This document shows positions 40,317-49,710 of a stretch of DNA of 64,000 bases, one piece after another. Source of the stretch: Micromonospora halophytica (GTDB lineage: Bacteria > Actinomycetota > Actinomycetes > Mycobacteriales > Micromonosporaceae). Under the pieces are notes generated by a model. It was not told where the DNA came from. It worked only from the letters and a program-made list of their open reading frames with translations, and searched no databases. Numbering within the stretch: the first letter of the stretch is position 1; each line of letters starts with the position of its first letter. Made by a program: the position numbers and the translations under genes. Location: positions 127,988 through 191,987 of the forward strand of contig NZ_FMDN01000008.1 of assembly GCF_900090245.1 (NCBI RefSeq), given 5' to 3'.

Positions 40317-42352
40317 GTGACCTGGTACGCATCCTGGACGGCAACTCCTTCGTCGTCACCGACCGGCGCGGAGACTTCAGCGCCTCGCCGACCTTCCCGA
40401 CCGGGCTCTTCTCCTGGGACACCCGGTTCCTGTCGAAATGGCGGCTGACCATCAACGGCAGGTCGCTCTACTCCCTGTCCCTGGATGACCTCCAGTACTA
40501 CCAGGCCCGGTTCTTCCTCGCCCCGGCGAGCGCCACCCACGACTTCGACTCGACCATGTCGATCATTCGACAGCAGACGATCAACGACGAGTTCGAAGAC
40601 CAGTTGACCATCATCAGCCACGGCGACGAGCCCGTCGATCTCGTCGTACGGCTGGACGTGGCCAGCGACTTCGCGGACATCTTCGAGATCCGGCACCAGA
40701 CGAAGAAGAAGGGCGGCTACACCTCCCGGATCGAGAACGGCAGTCTGTTCCTCGGGTACCAGCGGGAGGACTTCCACCGCGAAGTGATGATCAGCTGCGA
40801 CCTGGGCAGCGAAATCGACCCGGGAAACTGCCGAAGCGAAGTCGATCTCGACGGGTTGACCGCCACCGGACGGCTCGAGCCGAAGAAGATGTGGGTGCTG
40901 AAGCTGCGGGCGGCGATGCTCGGTCCGGGACGCCGTACCGTACGGGCCAGCCTGGGTGGCACCCCCCGACGTAGACCGTCCCTCGCCGAGGACCTGGAGC
41001 TGTGGTTCGACAACGCCCCGCGGTTGGAGACGGACCACGAGTCGCTGGCCGGGACGTACCGGCGCAGCATCGCCGACCTGGCCGCGCTGCGCTACACCCC
41101 GCTGGTCTCCGCCGGGCTGAGCGTGCCGGCCGCCGGTCTGCCCTGGTTCATGACCATCTTCGGCCGGGACAGCATCATCACCAGCTTTCAGGCGCTCCCC
41201 TTCGCCCCGCAGCTCGCCGCGGCCACCATCTACACCCTCTCCATCCCGCAGGGCAGCCGACTGGACGACTTCCGGGACGAGGAGCCGGGGAAGGTCCTGC
41301 ACGAGTTCCGCTACGGCGAGAGCGCCGCGTTCGAGGAGCAACCACACACCCCGTACTACGGCTCGGCGGACGCCACCCCGCTCTACGTGGTGCTGATGGA
41401 CGAGTACGAGCGGTGGACCGGGGACGCGGCCATGGTGCACCGGTTCGAGCGGGAGGCGCGAGCCGCCCTGGACTGGATCGACACGTACGGCGACGCGATG
41501 GGCAACGGCTACATCTGGTACCAGCGACGCAGCGCCCCGCGGGGGTTGCAGAACCAGTGCTGGAAGGATTCGGACGACGGAATCTGCTACCGGGACGGGC
41601 GGCTTCCCGGCTTCCCCCGGGCCACCTGTGAACTCCAGGGTTACGCCTACGACGCCAAGATCCGTGGCGCGCGACTCGCCCGGGAGTTCTGGGGCGACCC
41701 GGCGTACGCCGAGCGGCTGGAACGAGAGGCGGCCGACCTCAAGCAACGCTTCAATCGGGACTTCTGGATAGAGCGGCACGGCTACTACGCCCTCGCCCTC
41801 GATACGAACGGCGACCAGGTGGACGCGCTGGCGTCGAACATCGGCCACCTGCTGTGGAGCGGCATCGTCGACGAGTCCCGCGCCGACCAGGTCGCGCGGC
41901 ACCTGATGAGCCCGGAACTCTTCTCCGGCTGGGGAGTACGCACCCTCGCCACCGATCAGGCCCGGTACAACCCGATCGGCTACCACATCGGCACGGTGTG
42001 GCCGTTCGACAACAGCCTGATCGCCTGGGGGCTGCGCCGCTACGGCTTCGACCGGGAGTCCGCCCGGATCGCCATCGCGGTCATCGAGGCGGCCGGCTAC
42101 TTCGCCGGTCGACTGCCCGAGGCGTTCGGCGGCTACGAGCGCGACCTGACCCGCTACCCCGTGGAGTACCCCACCGCGTGCAGCCCACAGGCATGGTCCG
42201 CCGGGGCCACCCTCCTGCTGCTGCGGGCGATGCTCGGGCTGGAACCGGTCGGCGACCAACTGGTCAGCCGCCCCAGCCTGCCGGACGGGTTCGACCGGCT
42301 GGTGCTGCGCAACGTCCCTGGCCGCTGGGGCCGCAAGGACGTGTCGGCCTGA
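40313..42352 (+). CDS. Glycogen debranching-like (amylo-alpha-1,6-glucosidase) enzyme
   Basis: A 679-residue protein. The N-terminal domain (ILDGNSFVVTDRRGDFS, GLFSWDTRFLSKWRL) is that of the N-terminal glycogen-debranching family. The C-terminal (alpha/alpha)6 barrel has WFMTIFGRDSIITS, FRYGE, CWKDSDDGI and IGTVWPFDNSLIAWG, typical of GH63/amylo-alpha-1,6-glucosidase-like enzymes. Acidic residues in these motifs are candidates for the general acid and base. It may trim alpha-glucans or mannosylated or glucosylated compounds. The GTG at 40313 overlaps the upstream stop, with GGGAGGG as ribosome site. Confidence 0.88.
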   Translation: MSDLVRILDGNSFVVTDRRGDFSASPTFPTGLFSWDTRFLSKWRLTINGRSLYSLSLDDLQYYQARFFLAPASATHDFDSTMSIIRQQTINDEFEDQLTIISHGDEPVDLVVRLDVASDFADIFEIRHQTKKKGGYTSRIENGSLFLGYQREDFHREVMISCDLGSEIDPGNCRSEVDLDGLTATGRLEPKKMWVLKLRAAMLGPGRRTVRASLGGTPRRRPSLAEDLELWFDNAPRLETDHESLAGTYRRSIADLAALRYTPLVSAGLSVPAAGLPWFMTIFGRDSIITSFQALPFAPQLAAATIYTLSIPQGSRLDDFRDEEPGKVLHEFRYGESAAFEEQPHTPYYGSADATPLYVVLMDEYERWTGDAAMVHRFEREARAALDWIDTYGDAMGNGYIWYQRRSAPRGLQNQCWKDSDDGICYRDGRLPGFPRATCELQGYAYDAKIRGARLAREFWGDPAYAERLEREAADLKQRFNRDFWIERHGYYALALDTNGDQVDALASNIGHLLWSGIVDESRADQVARHLMSPELFSGWGVRTLATDQARYNPIGYHIGTVWPFDNSLIAWGLRRYGFDRESARIAIAVIEAAGYFAGRLPEAFGGYERDLTRYPVEYPTACSPQAWSAGATLLLLRAMLGLEPVGDQLVSRPSLPDGFDRLVLRNVPGRWGRKDVSA

Positions 42353-42388
42353 GCTGCCGAACCGCACCCTGGGTCGCGACGGCGCCGC

Positions 42389-43297
42389 TCAACGTGCGGC
42401 GGCGTCGGTGCAGATCGCCTGAAGTCGTGCCCGGCACTCGGCGACGAACTCCGGATAGGTGCGCCAGTAGTAGGAGACCCCGCTGACGCCCACCGCGATC
42501 GCCCACGCGCGGGCGCGCGCCCAGGTCACGTCATCAAGGCTCAGGCTGTTCCAGTATGCCTGCCGTGCCTGCGGCGGCAGGTCCCAGACCGTGGCGTGCT
42601 CGGCGTCGGGAAGGCCGACCGAGAGGCCCCCGAAGTCGATGACCGCGTGGAGCCTGCCGTCCCGCGCCAGGAGGTTGGTGGGCTTGAGATCGCCGTGCAG
42701 CCACACCTGCGGTCCGGAAGGTTCCGGCAGGGCCAGCGCGGCTCGCCACAACCGGTCCAGCTTCTCCACGTCGAGCTGCGAACCCACGATGGCGCGGCAG
42801 TCGTCGAGACAGCGGCCGACCCACTCGTCGCAGGCCCGCAGGCTGCCCCCGCGGTACCAGCTGAGGTCGTCCGCGCGAGTCGCTCCCATCAGGTCGACGG
42901 TGTGCAGCTGCCGCACGAACTCCGCCAGGTCGGCGCCGAGGGCCGCCCAGTCCTGGACGGTTTCCGGGGTGACGTCGGCACCGTCGATCCAGCGGTGCAC
43001 CGACCAGACGAGCGGGAAGGCCGTGGTGGGTGTGCCGGCGTGGACGGGCTCGGGGACGGGCCACGACAGCAGCGGCGCCAGGCGGGGCAGCCACTGCTGC
43101 TCCTTGCGTACGGACCGCGACGTGCCCGCGGTCCGTGGAAGCCGTACGAGCAGGTCGTCGCCCAGCCGGTACATCCTGTTGTCGGTGCCCGCGCCCGCCG
43201 GGGACAGCGGCAGGTCGGCCCACTGTGGGCGCTGCGCCCGCAGCAGTGACCTGACCATTGCCTCGTCGATCGGGACCTCGTCCTGGTGAAGCGTCAC
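42389..43297 (-). CDS. Aminoglycoside phosphotransferase family kinase
   Basis: A 302-residue APH-family protein with an intact catalytic loop (WLHGDLKPTNLL) and metal-binding VIDFGGL. The N-terminal lobe shows GTDNRMYRLGDDLLVRLPR. These residues are those of active macrolide or aminoglycoside phosphotransferases, or related small-molecule kinases. The closing DAEHATVWDLPPQAR is common in actinobacterial APH-like enzymes of unknown substrate. It is convergent with the debranching gene and lies before the natural-product cluster, so a resistance role is possible but not shown. Confidence 0.88.
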   Translation of the reverse strand: MTLHQDEVPIDEAMVRSLLRAQRPQWADLPLSPAGAGTDNRMYRLGDDLLVRLPRTAGTSRSVRKEQQWLPRLAPLLSWPVPEPVHAGTPTTAFPLVWSVHRWIDGADVTPETVQDWAALGADLAEFVRQLHTVDLMGATRADDLSWYRGGSLRACDEWVGRCLDDCRAIVGSQLDVEKLDRLWRAALALPEPSGPQVWLHGDLKPTNLLARDGRLHAVIDFGGLSVGLPDAEHATVWDLPPQARQAYWNSLSLDDVTWARARAWAIAVGVSGVSYYWRTYPEFVAECRARLQAICTDAAAR

Positions 43298-43601
43298 CCC
43301 GGAAGTCTCGACACCGGGGGGCCGCAGGGCCAGTCAATTCCTGGCGTTGCCGACCAGGCACCCGACCGCATGGCGCCACGTGTCGAGCCTGGTCCGCGGC
43401 CGGGACGCCGTCGCCGCGTGCCTGGACGTGATGCGCGTGCACGCCCCGCCCGCCTGGCTGTCACGATCCCGGACAGTGGCCGTCCGGTGGAAGCGCTCGT
43501 GGAGCACGCCGAAGGGCGACGGCAACCTGCACGGTTGGGGTGGCCGGTTGTCGGGTTGACCGGGGATCGGCCAACGGGCGTCACCCGTGTGGCATGACGA
43601 C
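43298..43601. other. Intergenic region at the left edge of the NRPS/PKS cluster
   Basis: About 304 bases between the divergent APH and alpha-oxoamine synthase genes. A 70-codon plus-strand frame (43347-43559) has no ribosome site or family match. I see no operator or structured RNA. Confidence 0.35.
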
Positions 43602-44858
43602 ATGAGTGGAGACCTCTTCGCCAAGGTTCGCGCGTACGAGTCGTACGCCTTCCGACAGGAGTTGGAGGCGCAGCACCTACTCCCCTACTTCCGGGTGGCG
43701 GAAGGGCCACCGACGGCGGTGACCATGATGGGCGGCGCCCCGCGGGTGAACCTCGGCTCCAGCAACTACCTCGGCCTGTCCGGGGACTCCCGGCTGACCT
43801 CCGCCGCCCACCAGGCCGCCCTGCGGTACGGCACGTCGGTCAACGGCTCCCGGTTGATGAACGGCACCACCGAACTGCACCTGCGGGTGGAGGAAGCGGT
43901 GGCGAACTGGTTCGGCGAGGAGGACGCGCTGGTCTTCGGCACCGGCTACACCACCAACCTGGGGGTGATCAGCGCGCTGGTCGGCGACGGGGACGTCGTC
44001 CTCTGCGACGCCGCCGACCACGGGTCCATCGTGGATGGAGCGCGGTTGGCCCGCGGACGGCTGCTGGCGTTCCGGCACAATCGGATGGACCGGTTGGAGA
44101 CGCTGCTGCGCCGGGCCAGCAGCACGGACGCGGGCATCCTGGTCGCGGTCGACACGGTCTACTCCATGCAGGGCGACCTCTCCGACATCGTGGCCGTGAC
44201 GGGCCTGTCCCGCCGGTACGGTGCCCGGCTGCTCGTGGACGAGGCGCACGCGGTGGGGGTGCTCGGCCCGGACGGACAGGGCGTCGCGGCGCTCGCCCGG
44301 CTCGCCGACGGGGTGGACCTGCGCATGGGCACCTTCTCCAAGGCGCTCGGCGGTAGTGGCGGCTTCGTCACCGGGCCGGCTGACGTGATCGACTTCCTAC
44401 GGGTGCAGGCGCGCGCGTTCATGTTCACCGCGGCGGCCCCGGCCAGCGGGCTCGGCGCCGCGCTGGCCGGCATCGAGATCGCGCGATCCGCCGAGGGCGA
44501 GGAACGCCGCGAACGCCTGGCGACGAACACGGCACGGCTGCGGGTCGCGTTGACCGAGCTGGACTTCGACGTGGCACCGGCGCCGGTGTGGGAGAACGGG
44601 ATCGAGGTGCAGACCCCCATCCTGCGGGTGCCCGCGCCGGACGACGTGACCGCCGCCCGGATGTGGCGGTTCCTCTACGACCACGGTGTCTACGTCAACG
44701 TCGCGCTCTACCCGGCGGTGCCCCGGGGCCAGGCCCAGCTACGGCTGTGCGTGATGGCCACGCACACCGCGGAACACCTGGAGCGGGTCGTCGACGCATT
44801 CACCGTGCTGGCCCGCAAGCTCACCGTCCGGCCGGCGGCGGACCTGGTGGCCGGGTGA
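43602..44858 (+). CDS. Alpha-oxoamine synthase (PLP-dependent)
   Basis: A 418-residue enzyme of the alpha-oxoamine synthase family (8-amino-7-oxononanoate, aminoketobutyrate, serine palmitoyl and aminolevulinate synthases). Visible motifs are NLGSSNYLGLSG, GTSVNGSRLMNGT, CDAADHGSIVDG, VDEAHAVGVLG and the PLP lysine in TFSKALGGSGG. These enzymes join an amino acid with an acyl thioester and lose CO2. Beside an assembly line that lacks a terminal thioesterase, it could use the NRPS/PKS-bound chain and release it as an aminoketone. This is inference. The ATG at 43602 is preferred; a GTG at 43587 is possible. Confidence 0.9.
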   Translation: MSGDLFAKVRAYESYAFRQELEAQHLLPYFRVAEGPPTAVTMMGGAPRVNLGSSNYLGLSGDSRLTSAAHQAALRYGTSVNGSRLMNGTTELHLRVEEAVANWFGEEDALVFGTGYTTNLGVISALVGDGDVVLCDAADHGSIVDGARLARGRLLAFRHNRMDRLETLLRRASSTDAGILVAVDTVYSMQGDLSDIVAVTGLSRRYGARLLVDEAHAVGVLGPDGQGVAALARLADGVDLRMGTFSKALGGSGGFVTGPADVIDFLRVQARAFMFTAAAPASGLGAALAGIEIARSAEGEERRERLATNTARLRVALTELDFDVAPAPVWENGIEVQTPILRVPAPDDVTAARMWRFLYDHGVYVNVALYPAVPRGQAQLRLCVMATHTAEHLERVVDAFTVLARKLTVRPAADLVAG

Positions 44859-44859
44859 G

Positions 44860-44901
44860 GGGGCGCCGGCCGGCCGGCGAGGACCGGCCGGCCGGCGCCC
44901 C
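44860..44901. terminator. Strong bidirectional terminator
   Basis: GGGGCGCCGGCCGGCCGG (44860-44877) and its exact complement (44884-44901) form a perfect 18-bp stem with a six-base loop between the convergent oxoamine synthase and aminotransferase genes. Confidence 0.85.
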
Positions 44902-44908
44902 GCGCAGG

Positions 44909-45919
44909 TCAGGAGCGGACGAACTCGCCCGTGCCGGCCACCTGCAACAGCAGGTCGTTGCTCTGCGGCGTGCCGATGGTGACCCGCACGCCCTCACCGG
45001 GAAAGCCGTGCACCAGCAGGCCCTGGGCCGCACAGGCGGCGGCGAACCCGGCGCTCCGCTCGCCGAGCGGCAGCCAGACGAAGTTCCCCTCGCTCGGCGG
45101 GACGGGCATCCCGGCGGCGACCAGCGCGCGGGTGACCCGCTCCCGCTCGGCGGCGAGTGCCCGACGACGGGCCGCGTATTCCGGCTCGGCGGCCAGCGCG
45201 GCGATCGCCGCGGCCTGCGCCACCTCGGGCACCAGGAACGGCATCGTCACCGCCCGCAGCCCGGCGACGGGTCCGGGGTGCCCGATCGCGTACCCGACGC
45301 GCAGGCCGGCCAGTCCGTACGACTTGGAGAAGCTGCGCAGCACCACCAGGTTGGGGTGCCGGGGCAGGCTGGCCAGGCCGTCCGCAGTCGCCGGGTCGGT
45401 GGCGAAGTCCCGGTAGACCTCGTCGAGGACGACGAAGACCCGCCGAGGCACCCGGTCGAGGAAACGGTCCAGGTCGGCCTGGCCGATGGCGGTGCCGGTC
45501 GGGTTGTTCGGACTGCACAGGAAGATCAGCTTGGTTCTCCGGCGCACCGCCTTCGCCATCGCGTCCAGGTCGTGATGATGGCCGCGCAGCGGGACCCGCC
45601 GCACCGGCACGCCCATTCCCTCGGCGATGAGCGGGTACCCCTCGAAGGAGCGCCACGCGAAGAGGGCCTCCCCGCGCCGCCGACCTCGGGCCACCAGGTG
45701 CAGCATCTGCTGGATCAGGCCGGCGCCGCCCGCGCCGACCGCGACGTGGTCGACCGGTACGCCGTGGTGCGCGGCGATCGCCTCGGCCAGCGCGGTCGGG
45801 TATGCCTCCGGGTACCGGTTGATCCGGGTGGACGCCGCAGCGACGGCGTCGAGGACCGCGCGCGGCGGCGGGTACGGGCTCTCATTGGCCGCCGCCCGGT
45901 GGATCTGCTCATCGGACAT
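44909..45919 (-). CDS. Histidinol-phosphate aminotransferase-like PLP enzyme
   Basis: A 336-residue fold-type I aminotransferase. It has NESPYPPPRAV near the start, INRYPEAY, AVGAGGAGLIQQM, CSPNNPTGTAI, VLDEVYRDF and the PLP lysine in SFSKSYGLAGLRVGY. This set is typical of HisC and of HisC-like enzymes recruited into natural-product clusters. The ATG at 45919 follows GAGGAGGCGAG. The gene is divergent from the MFS exporter. It may supply or use an amino acid or keto acid for the oxoamine synthase or NRPS; primary His biosynthesis is less likely, as no other his genes are near. Confidence 0.88.
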   Translation of the reverse strand: MSDEQIHRAAANESPYPPPRAVLDAVAAASTRINRYPEAYPTALAEAIAAHHGVPVDHVAVGAGGAGLIQQMLHLVARGRRRGEALFAWRSFEGYPLIAEGMGVPVRRVPLRGHHHDLDAMAKAVRRRTKLIFLCSPNNPTGTAIGQADLDRFLDRVPRRVFVVLDEVYRDFATDPATADGLASLPRHPNLVVLRSFSKSYGLAGLRVGYAIGHPGPVAGLRAVTMPFLVPEVAQAAAIAALAAEPEYAARRRALAAERERVTRALVAAGMPVPPSEGNFVWLPLGERSAGFAAACAAQGLLVHGFPGEGVRVTIGTPQSNDLLLQVAGTGEFVRS

Positions 45920-46126
45920 CTCGCCTCCTCGGCCCGACGCTATGCCGGCCCGTGGACACGGGAAGCGGCCGTACGGCGCGGCCACGAGGGCGGGACAGGG
46001 CTGCCCGGTCGGGCAGTCCGGTCGGTGCGTCGCCCTTCGGCTGGTGGGGGCCGGCCGGCCGTGGCAGCGTCGCTGGCTCGGGGCGGGTCTCGGCCCCACC
46101 GTCCTCCGACGACGACAGGAGCACCC

Positions 46127-47701
46127 GTGGTCACCTCGCCGGCGCGAACCGCGCCGTCCCGCACCGCCGTCCTGGTGGTGGTCTGCCTGGCCCTGTTCAT
46201 GGCGCTGCTGGACAGCACCGCGATCAGCCTCACCCTGCCCGCCATGCGCGCCGACCTCGACGCCGACCTGACCGGGCTGGTGTGGATCGCCGACGGTTAC
46301 GTCCTGGTCTTCGCCGCGCTGCTGCTCACCTCGGGCAGCCTCGGCGACCGGATCGGGCGCGCGCCGATGTTCCTCGCCGGGCTGGCGACCTTCACGGCCG
46401 GCTCGGCGGTCTGCGCCGCCGCGCCGACGGTGGAGGCGCTGGTGGCCGGCCGGGTCGTACAGGGAATCGGGGCGGCCCTGGTCACCCCGCAGACGCTGGC
46501 GATCCTGACGCACACCTTCCCGACGCCCCGGGAGCGGGCGCGCGCCTTCGGAATCTGGTCGGGGGTGTCGGCCTTGGCGCTGCTGCTCGGTCCGGTGCTC
46601 GGCGGCCTGCTCGCAGCCCACTTCGGGTGGCGTTCGGTGTTCCTGGTCAACCTGCCGGTGGGCGCGCTGGCGCTGGTGCTGGGTGCCCGTGTGCTGCTCG
46701 GCCGGGACGGCACCGCCCGCCCCGACGGCCCGCTGCGCCGGGTGGTCGACCTGCCCGGTCAGGCCCTGGCCGTGTTGTGGCTCGGCACGCTCACCTACGC
46801 CCTGGTGGAGGGGAGCCGGTACGGCTGGAGCTCGCCGACGATCATCGGCCTGCTCGCCGTCTCCGTGATGGCGCTGGTCGCGCTGCTGGCCGTGGAGCGT
46901 CGCTCGACGCATCCGATGCTGCACCTGGAGCTGTTCCGGTCGGCCACGTTCTCCGCCAGCACCCTGGTGATCGGCCTCCTCGCGTTCGGCATGTACGCCT
47001 CGTTCTTCCTGGTCAGCCTCTTCCTCCAGCAGGCCCAGGGGTACACCGCGGCGCAGGCCGGGGTGCGCTTCCTCCCGGCGATGACGGCGGTGATGCTGAC
47101 CTCCCCGCTGGCCGGGCTGCTGGCCGGCCGGGTGGGCGCCCGGGTGCCGGTGTGCGGCGGCGCACTGCTCACCGGCGTCGCGCTGCTGCTACTGGCCCGG
47201 GTGGACACCGCGGATCCGTACCAGGGGTGGTGGCCGCTGCTGGTGCTCTTCGGCGCCGGCATCGGCCTGGTCATCCCGCCGGTCAACAGCGCGCTGATGG
47301 GCAGCGTCCGGCCCGAGCGGGCGGGCCTGGCGTCGGCCACCGGGGAGGCCGGGCAGCAGATCGGCGCGTTGATCGGCATCGCGGTCCTGGGTGCGCTGGT
47401 CACCGACGGCTTCCGCCGGGTGGTGGCGGACGGGGCCGGGGCGGCCGGCCTGTCCCGGGACGACTCCGCCGAACTGGCCCGGCGGCTCTTCGCCGAGGAC
47501 GGCGACGTGAGCACCACAGGTGATCCGGTGGTGGCGGCGCTGGTGGACCGGGCGCTGACGACGGGGATCCAGTGGGGGCTGACGGCGGCCGGGATCGCGG
47601 CCCTGGTCGCGGCCCTGGTCGCGGTGCTGATCCGCGAGCCCCGCAGCCCGACCGGGGCCGGTGCCGACGCGGGCGGGCGGGCGGCTGCGGCCGTCCGGTA
47701 G
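46127..47701 (+). CDS. MFS multidrug exporter (DHA2 family, 14 TM)
   Basis: A 524-residue transporter with fourteen predicted helices. It has the DHA2 signatures ALFMALLDSTAISLTLPAM (motif D1-like), GDRIGRAPMF (motif A), RVVQGIGAAL (motif B) and GPVLGGLLAAHFGWRSVFL (motif C). These proton-driven exporters often give self-resistance to the product of the cluster in which they lie. The GTG at 46127 has GGAG upstream; the longer frame is antisense to the aminotransferase. It is divergent from that gene across 207 bases. Confidence 0.92.
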   Translation: MVTSPARTAPSRTAVLVVVCLALFMALLDSTAISLTLPAMRADLDADLTGLVWIADGYVLVFAALLLTSGSLGDRIGRAPMFLAGLATFTAGSAVCAAAPTVEALVAGRVVQGIGAALVTPQTLAILTHTFPTPRERARAFGIWSGVSALALLLGPVLGGLLAAHFGWRSVFLVNLPVGALALVLGARVLLGRDGTARPDGPLRRVVDLPGQALAVLWLGTLTYALVEGSRYGWSSPTIIGLLAVSVMALVALLAVERRSTHPMLHLELFRSATFSASTLVIGLLAFGMYASFFLVSLFLQQAQGYTAAQAGVRFLPAMTAVMLTSPLAGLLAGRVGARVPVCGGALLTGVALLLLARVDTADPYQGWWPLLVLFGAGIGLVIPPVNSALMGSVRPERAGLASATGEAGQQIGALIGIAVLGALVTDGFRRVVADGAGAAGLSRDDSAELARRLFAEDGDVSTTGDPVVAALVDRALTTGIQWGLTAAGIAALVAALVAVLIREPRSPTGAGADAGGRAAAAVR

Positions 47702-47822
47702 CCGCTGCCGGCGACACTCCGGGGCCGCGGCGTCGGGCGCGGTCGGGCGGTGCCGGCCGTCCGGCGCGAGGATCACGGTCTCGTCGCGGCCGGGGCGTCC
47801 GCCGTCCGGGCCCCCGTGCGGA

Positions 47823-47855
47823 CGACCCCCCTTCCCCGGTGAGGAAGGGGGGTCG
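47823..47855. terminator. Bidirectional terminator after MFS gene
   Basis: CGACCCCCCTTCC (47823-47835) and GGAAGGGGGGTCG (47843-47855) form a perfect 13-bp stem with a seven-base loop between the convergent MFS and monooxygenase genes. Confidence 0.85.
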
Positions 47856-47888
47856 CGACGACCCACTGATGAGGACGGTCTGCTGCGG

Positions 47889-49091
47889 TCAGGAGAGGGC
47901 CCGGTCGGGGGCGGACGCGGTCAACTCCGGGGGCCGCTGCACCTCACGCCACATCTTCGGCGCGCTGGACGCGACCACCACCTTGGCGATCCGGCCGACC
48001 ACCCAGCGCAGCACCGGGTTGCGGACCGGCTTGAACCGGTTGACCCGCAGCACCCGCTCGCGGATCCAGTGCACCCGCTCCCGGCGGCGGCGCTCGTACT
48101 CGCGCAGCCCGCCGGGCACGTCGGCGGCGGTGGCCAGACAGTCGGCCAGCACCACCCCGTCCTCGATGGCCATGCAGGCGCCCTGGCCGAGGTCGGTGGG
48201 AAGGGCGTGGGCGGCGTCGCCCAGCAGAGTCACCGGTCCCTCGCCCCACCGGTCGAGCCACTCGTGGTAGTAGACGTCGATCCGGCTCACCGTCTCCGGT
48301 GCGGTGGCGCCGACGAACTGGGGGGCGGGCCCGCCGAGCACGTCGGCGATCTCCCGGGCCCGTGCCGGGATGCCCTGCGGGTCCTCCGTGCCGGGGGTGC
48401 GTTCGCAGGAGAGCGTCCAGACCACCCGCTCGCCGCCGATCAGCCAGGCCCCGCCCCCGTAACGACTGTCCGGGTCGGAGAAGAGGTGCACGGTGCCCCG
48501 GTTCAGCCCACACGTGCCGGGGGCGATGCCGCGGTACGTGGACCGTCCGGTGTAGACCACCGGCAGGCGGCCGTGCAGTTGCTGCAGGATCGTGGAGCGG
48601 ATGCCGTCCGCCCCGATCAGGGCGGCGCCGGTGACGGTGCCGCCGTCGGCGAGTGTCAGCACGACCCCGTCGCCGACGATCTCGTAGCCGGTGGCCCGCT
48701 GCCCGTACCCGATCGTCACGCCCCGCTCCAGGCAGGCGTCGCGGAGCAGGCCGATCAGGTCCCCCCGGCCGATGCCGACCGTCGGCATGCAGCCGGGCCA
48801 GATGCTCTCCGCGGTGTTCATGCGGAACATCACCCGCCCCGACGAGTTGCGGCTCTCGGAGCCGGTCATCGTCTCGGCCCTGGCCAGCAGCCGCTCCCCC
48901 AGCCCGAGGGTACGCAGGGAGGTGGTGGCGTTGCTCCAGATGGTGTGCCCGAAACCGGCGTTGCCGATGATCTCGTCCAGCTCGCGGCGCTCGTACACCT
49001 GCACGGGGAAGCCGTGCCGGGCCAGCGCGAGCGCGGCGGTGAGGCCGCCGACGCCGGCACCGGTGATCAGGATGGGACGGCTCAGGTCCAT
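47889..49091 (-). CDS. FAD-dependent monooxygenase (class A)
   Basis: A 400-residue flavoprotein. It has the Rossmann GAGVGGLTAALALARHG at the N-terminus, the DG motif (LIGADGIRSTI) and the second FAD motif LLGDAAHALPTDLGQGACMA, as in aromatic hydroxylases of the PHBH family. It would hydroxylate or epoxidise a cluster intermediate with NAD(P)H and O2. It is the last gene of a minus-strand operon running from the NRPS/PKS genes and begins 19 bases after the methyltransferase stop. Confidence 0.92.
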   Translation of the reverse strand: MDLSRPILITGAGVGGLTAALALARHGFPVQVYERRELDEIIGNAGFGHTIWSNATTSLRTLGLGERLLARAETMTGSESRNSSGRVMFRMNTAESIWPGCMPTVGIGRGDLIGLLRDACLERGVTIGYGQRATGYEIVGDGVVLTLADGGTVTGAALIGADGIRSTILQQLHGRLPVVYTGRSTYRGIAPGTCGLNRGTVHLFSDPDSRYGGGAWLIGGERVVWTLSCERTPGTEDPQGIPARAREIADVLGGPAPQFVGATAPETVSRIDVYYHEWLDRWGEGPVTLLGDAAHALPTDLGQGACMAIEDGVVLADCLATAADVPGGLREYERRRRERVHWIRERVLRVNRFKPVRNPVLRWVVGRIAKVVVASSAPKMWREVQRPPELTASAPDRALS

Positions 49092-49110
49092 GGGGTCGTT
49101 CCTCCGGCTC

Positions 49111-49710
49111 TCAGCGGCGGGTCATCAGCAGCATCACGGTGCGCGGACGGGTGGGCAGGTACTCCAGGTCGAACGCGTCACCGAAGAGTTCCTTCTCCTC
49201 CCCCGGGGCGATCATCGGCGCCATCTTCGCGCCGCCGGAGAGCTGGCTCTTGTCGCCCTGGAAGCACCAGAGCAGCACCTTGCCCCCGGGGCGGCTGAGC
49301 CGGTGGATGGTCCGAGCCACCGCCTGCCGCTGCTCCCCCTCGAGGTCGTTCAGCGCGCCGAAGTCGCAGATCAGGTCGTACGCGTCGGCGAGGCCGGGCA
49401 CGGGGCCGGCGGTGAGGTCGGCCCGGACGAAGGTGCAGCGGTCGTCGACCCGGGCGGCCCGCGCGCGGGCGCGGGCCGCGCGCACCGCCACCGGGGAGAA
49501 GTCCACCCCCACCACCGGGCCGAAGCCCTTGCCGGCCAGGTAGACGGCCTCCGCCCCGGTGCCGCAGCCCAGGTCCAGGGCGCGGGGCAGCTCGGCGGGG
49601 GTCAGCCGGCCGGACTCCACGAGCTCGGTGAGCTGTGGCCGCACCTCCTTGTCCCAGGGGGCCAGGTTGAACCGGTAGAGCGTGTTGTAGAACCAGGGGC
49701 GCAGCCGCAT
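49111..49710 (-). CDS. SAM-dependent methyltransferase (cluster tailoring)
   Basis: A 199-residue class I methyltransferase with motif I ALDLGCGTGAEAVYLAG, VVGVDFSPVAV, YDLICDFGALND and RPGGKVLLWCF. Small enzymes of this kind methylate O, N or C atoms of metabolites. The ATG at 49710 shares one base with the TGA of the thioesterase gene (TGATG), so it is translated as part of the NRPS/PKS operon. The site of methylation on the predicted thiazole/thiazoline product cannot be assigned. Confidence 0.9.
   Translation of the reverse strand: MRLRPWFYNTLYRFNLAPWDKEVRPQLTELVESGRLTPAELPRALDLGCGTGAEAVYLAGKGFGPVVGVDFSPVAVRAARARARAARVDDRCTFVRADLTAGPVPGLADAYDLICDFGALNDLEGEQRQAVARTIHRLSRPGGKVLLWCFQGDKSQLSGGAKMAPMIAPGEEKELFGDAFDLEYLPTRPRTVMLLMTRR

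Noticed and set aside
44588..46126. Long upstream extension of the MFS exporter
   Set aside because: It is antisense to the HisC-like aminotransferase. The GTG at 46127 with GGAG gives a normal DHA2 N-terminus.
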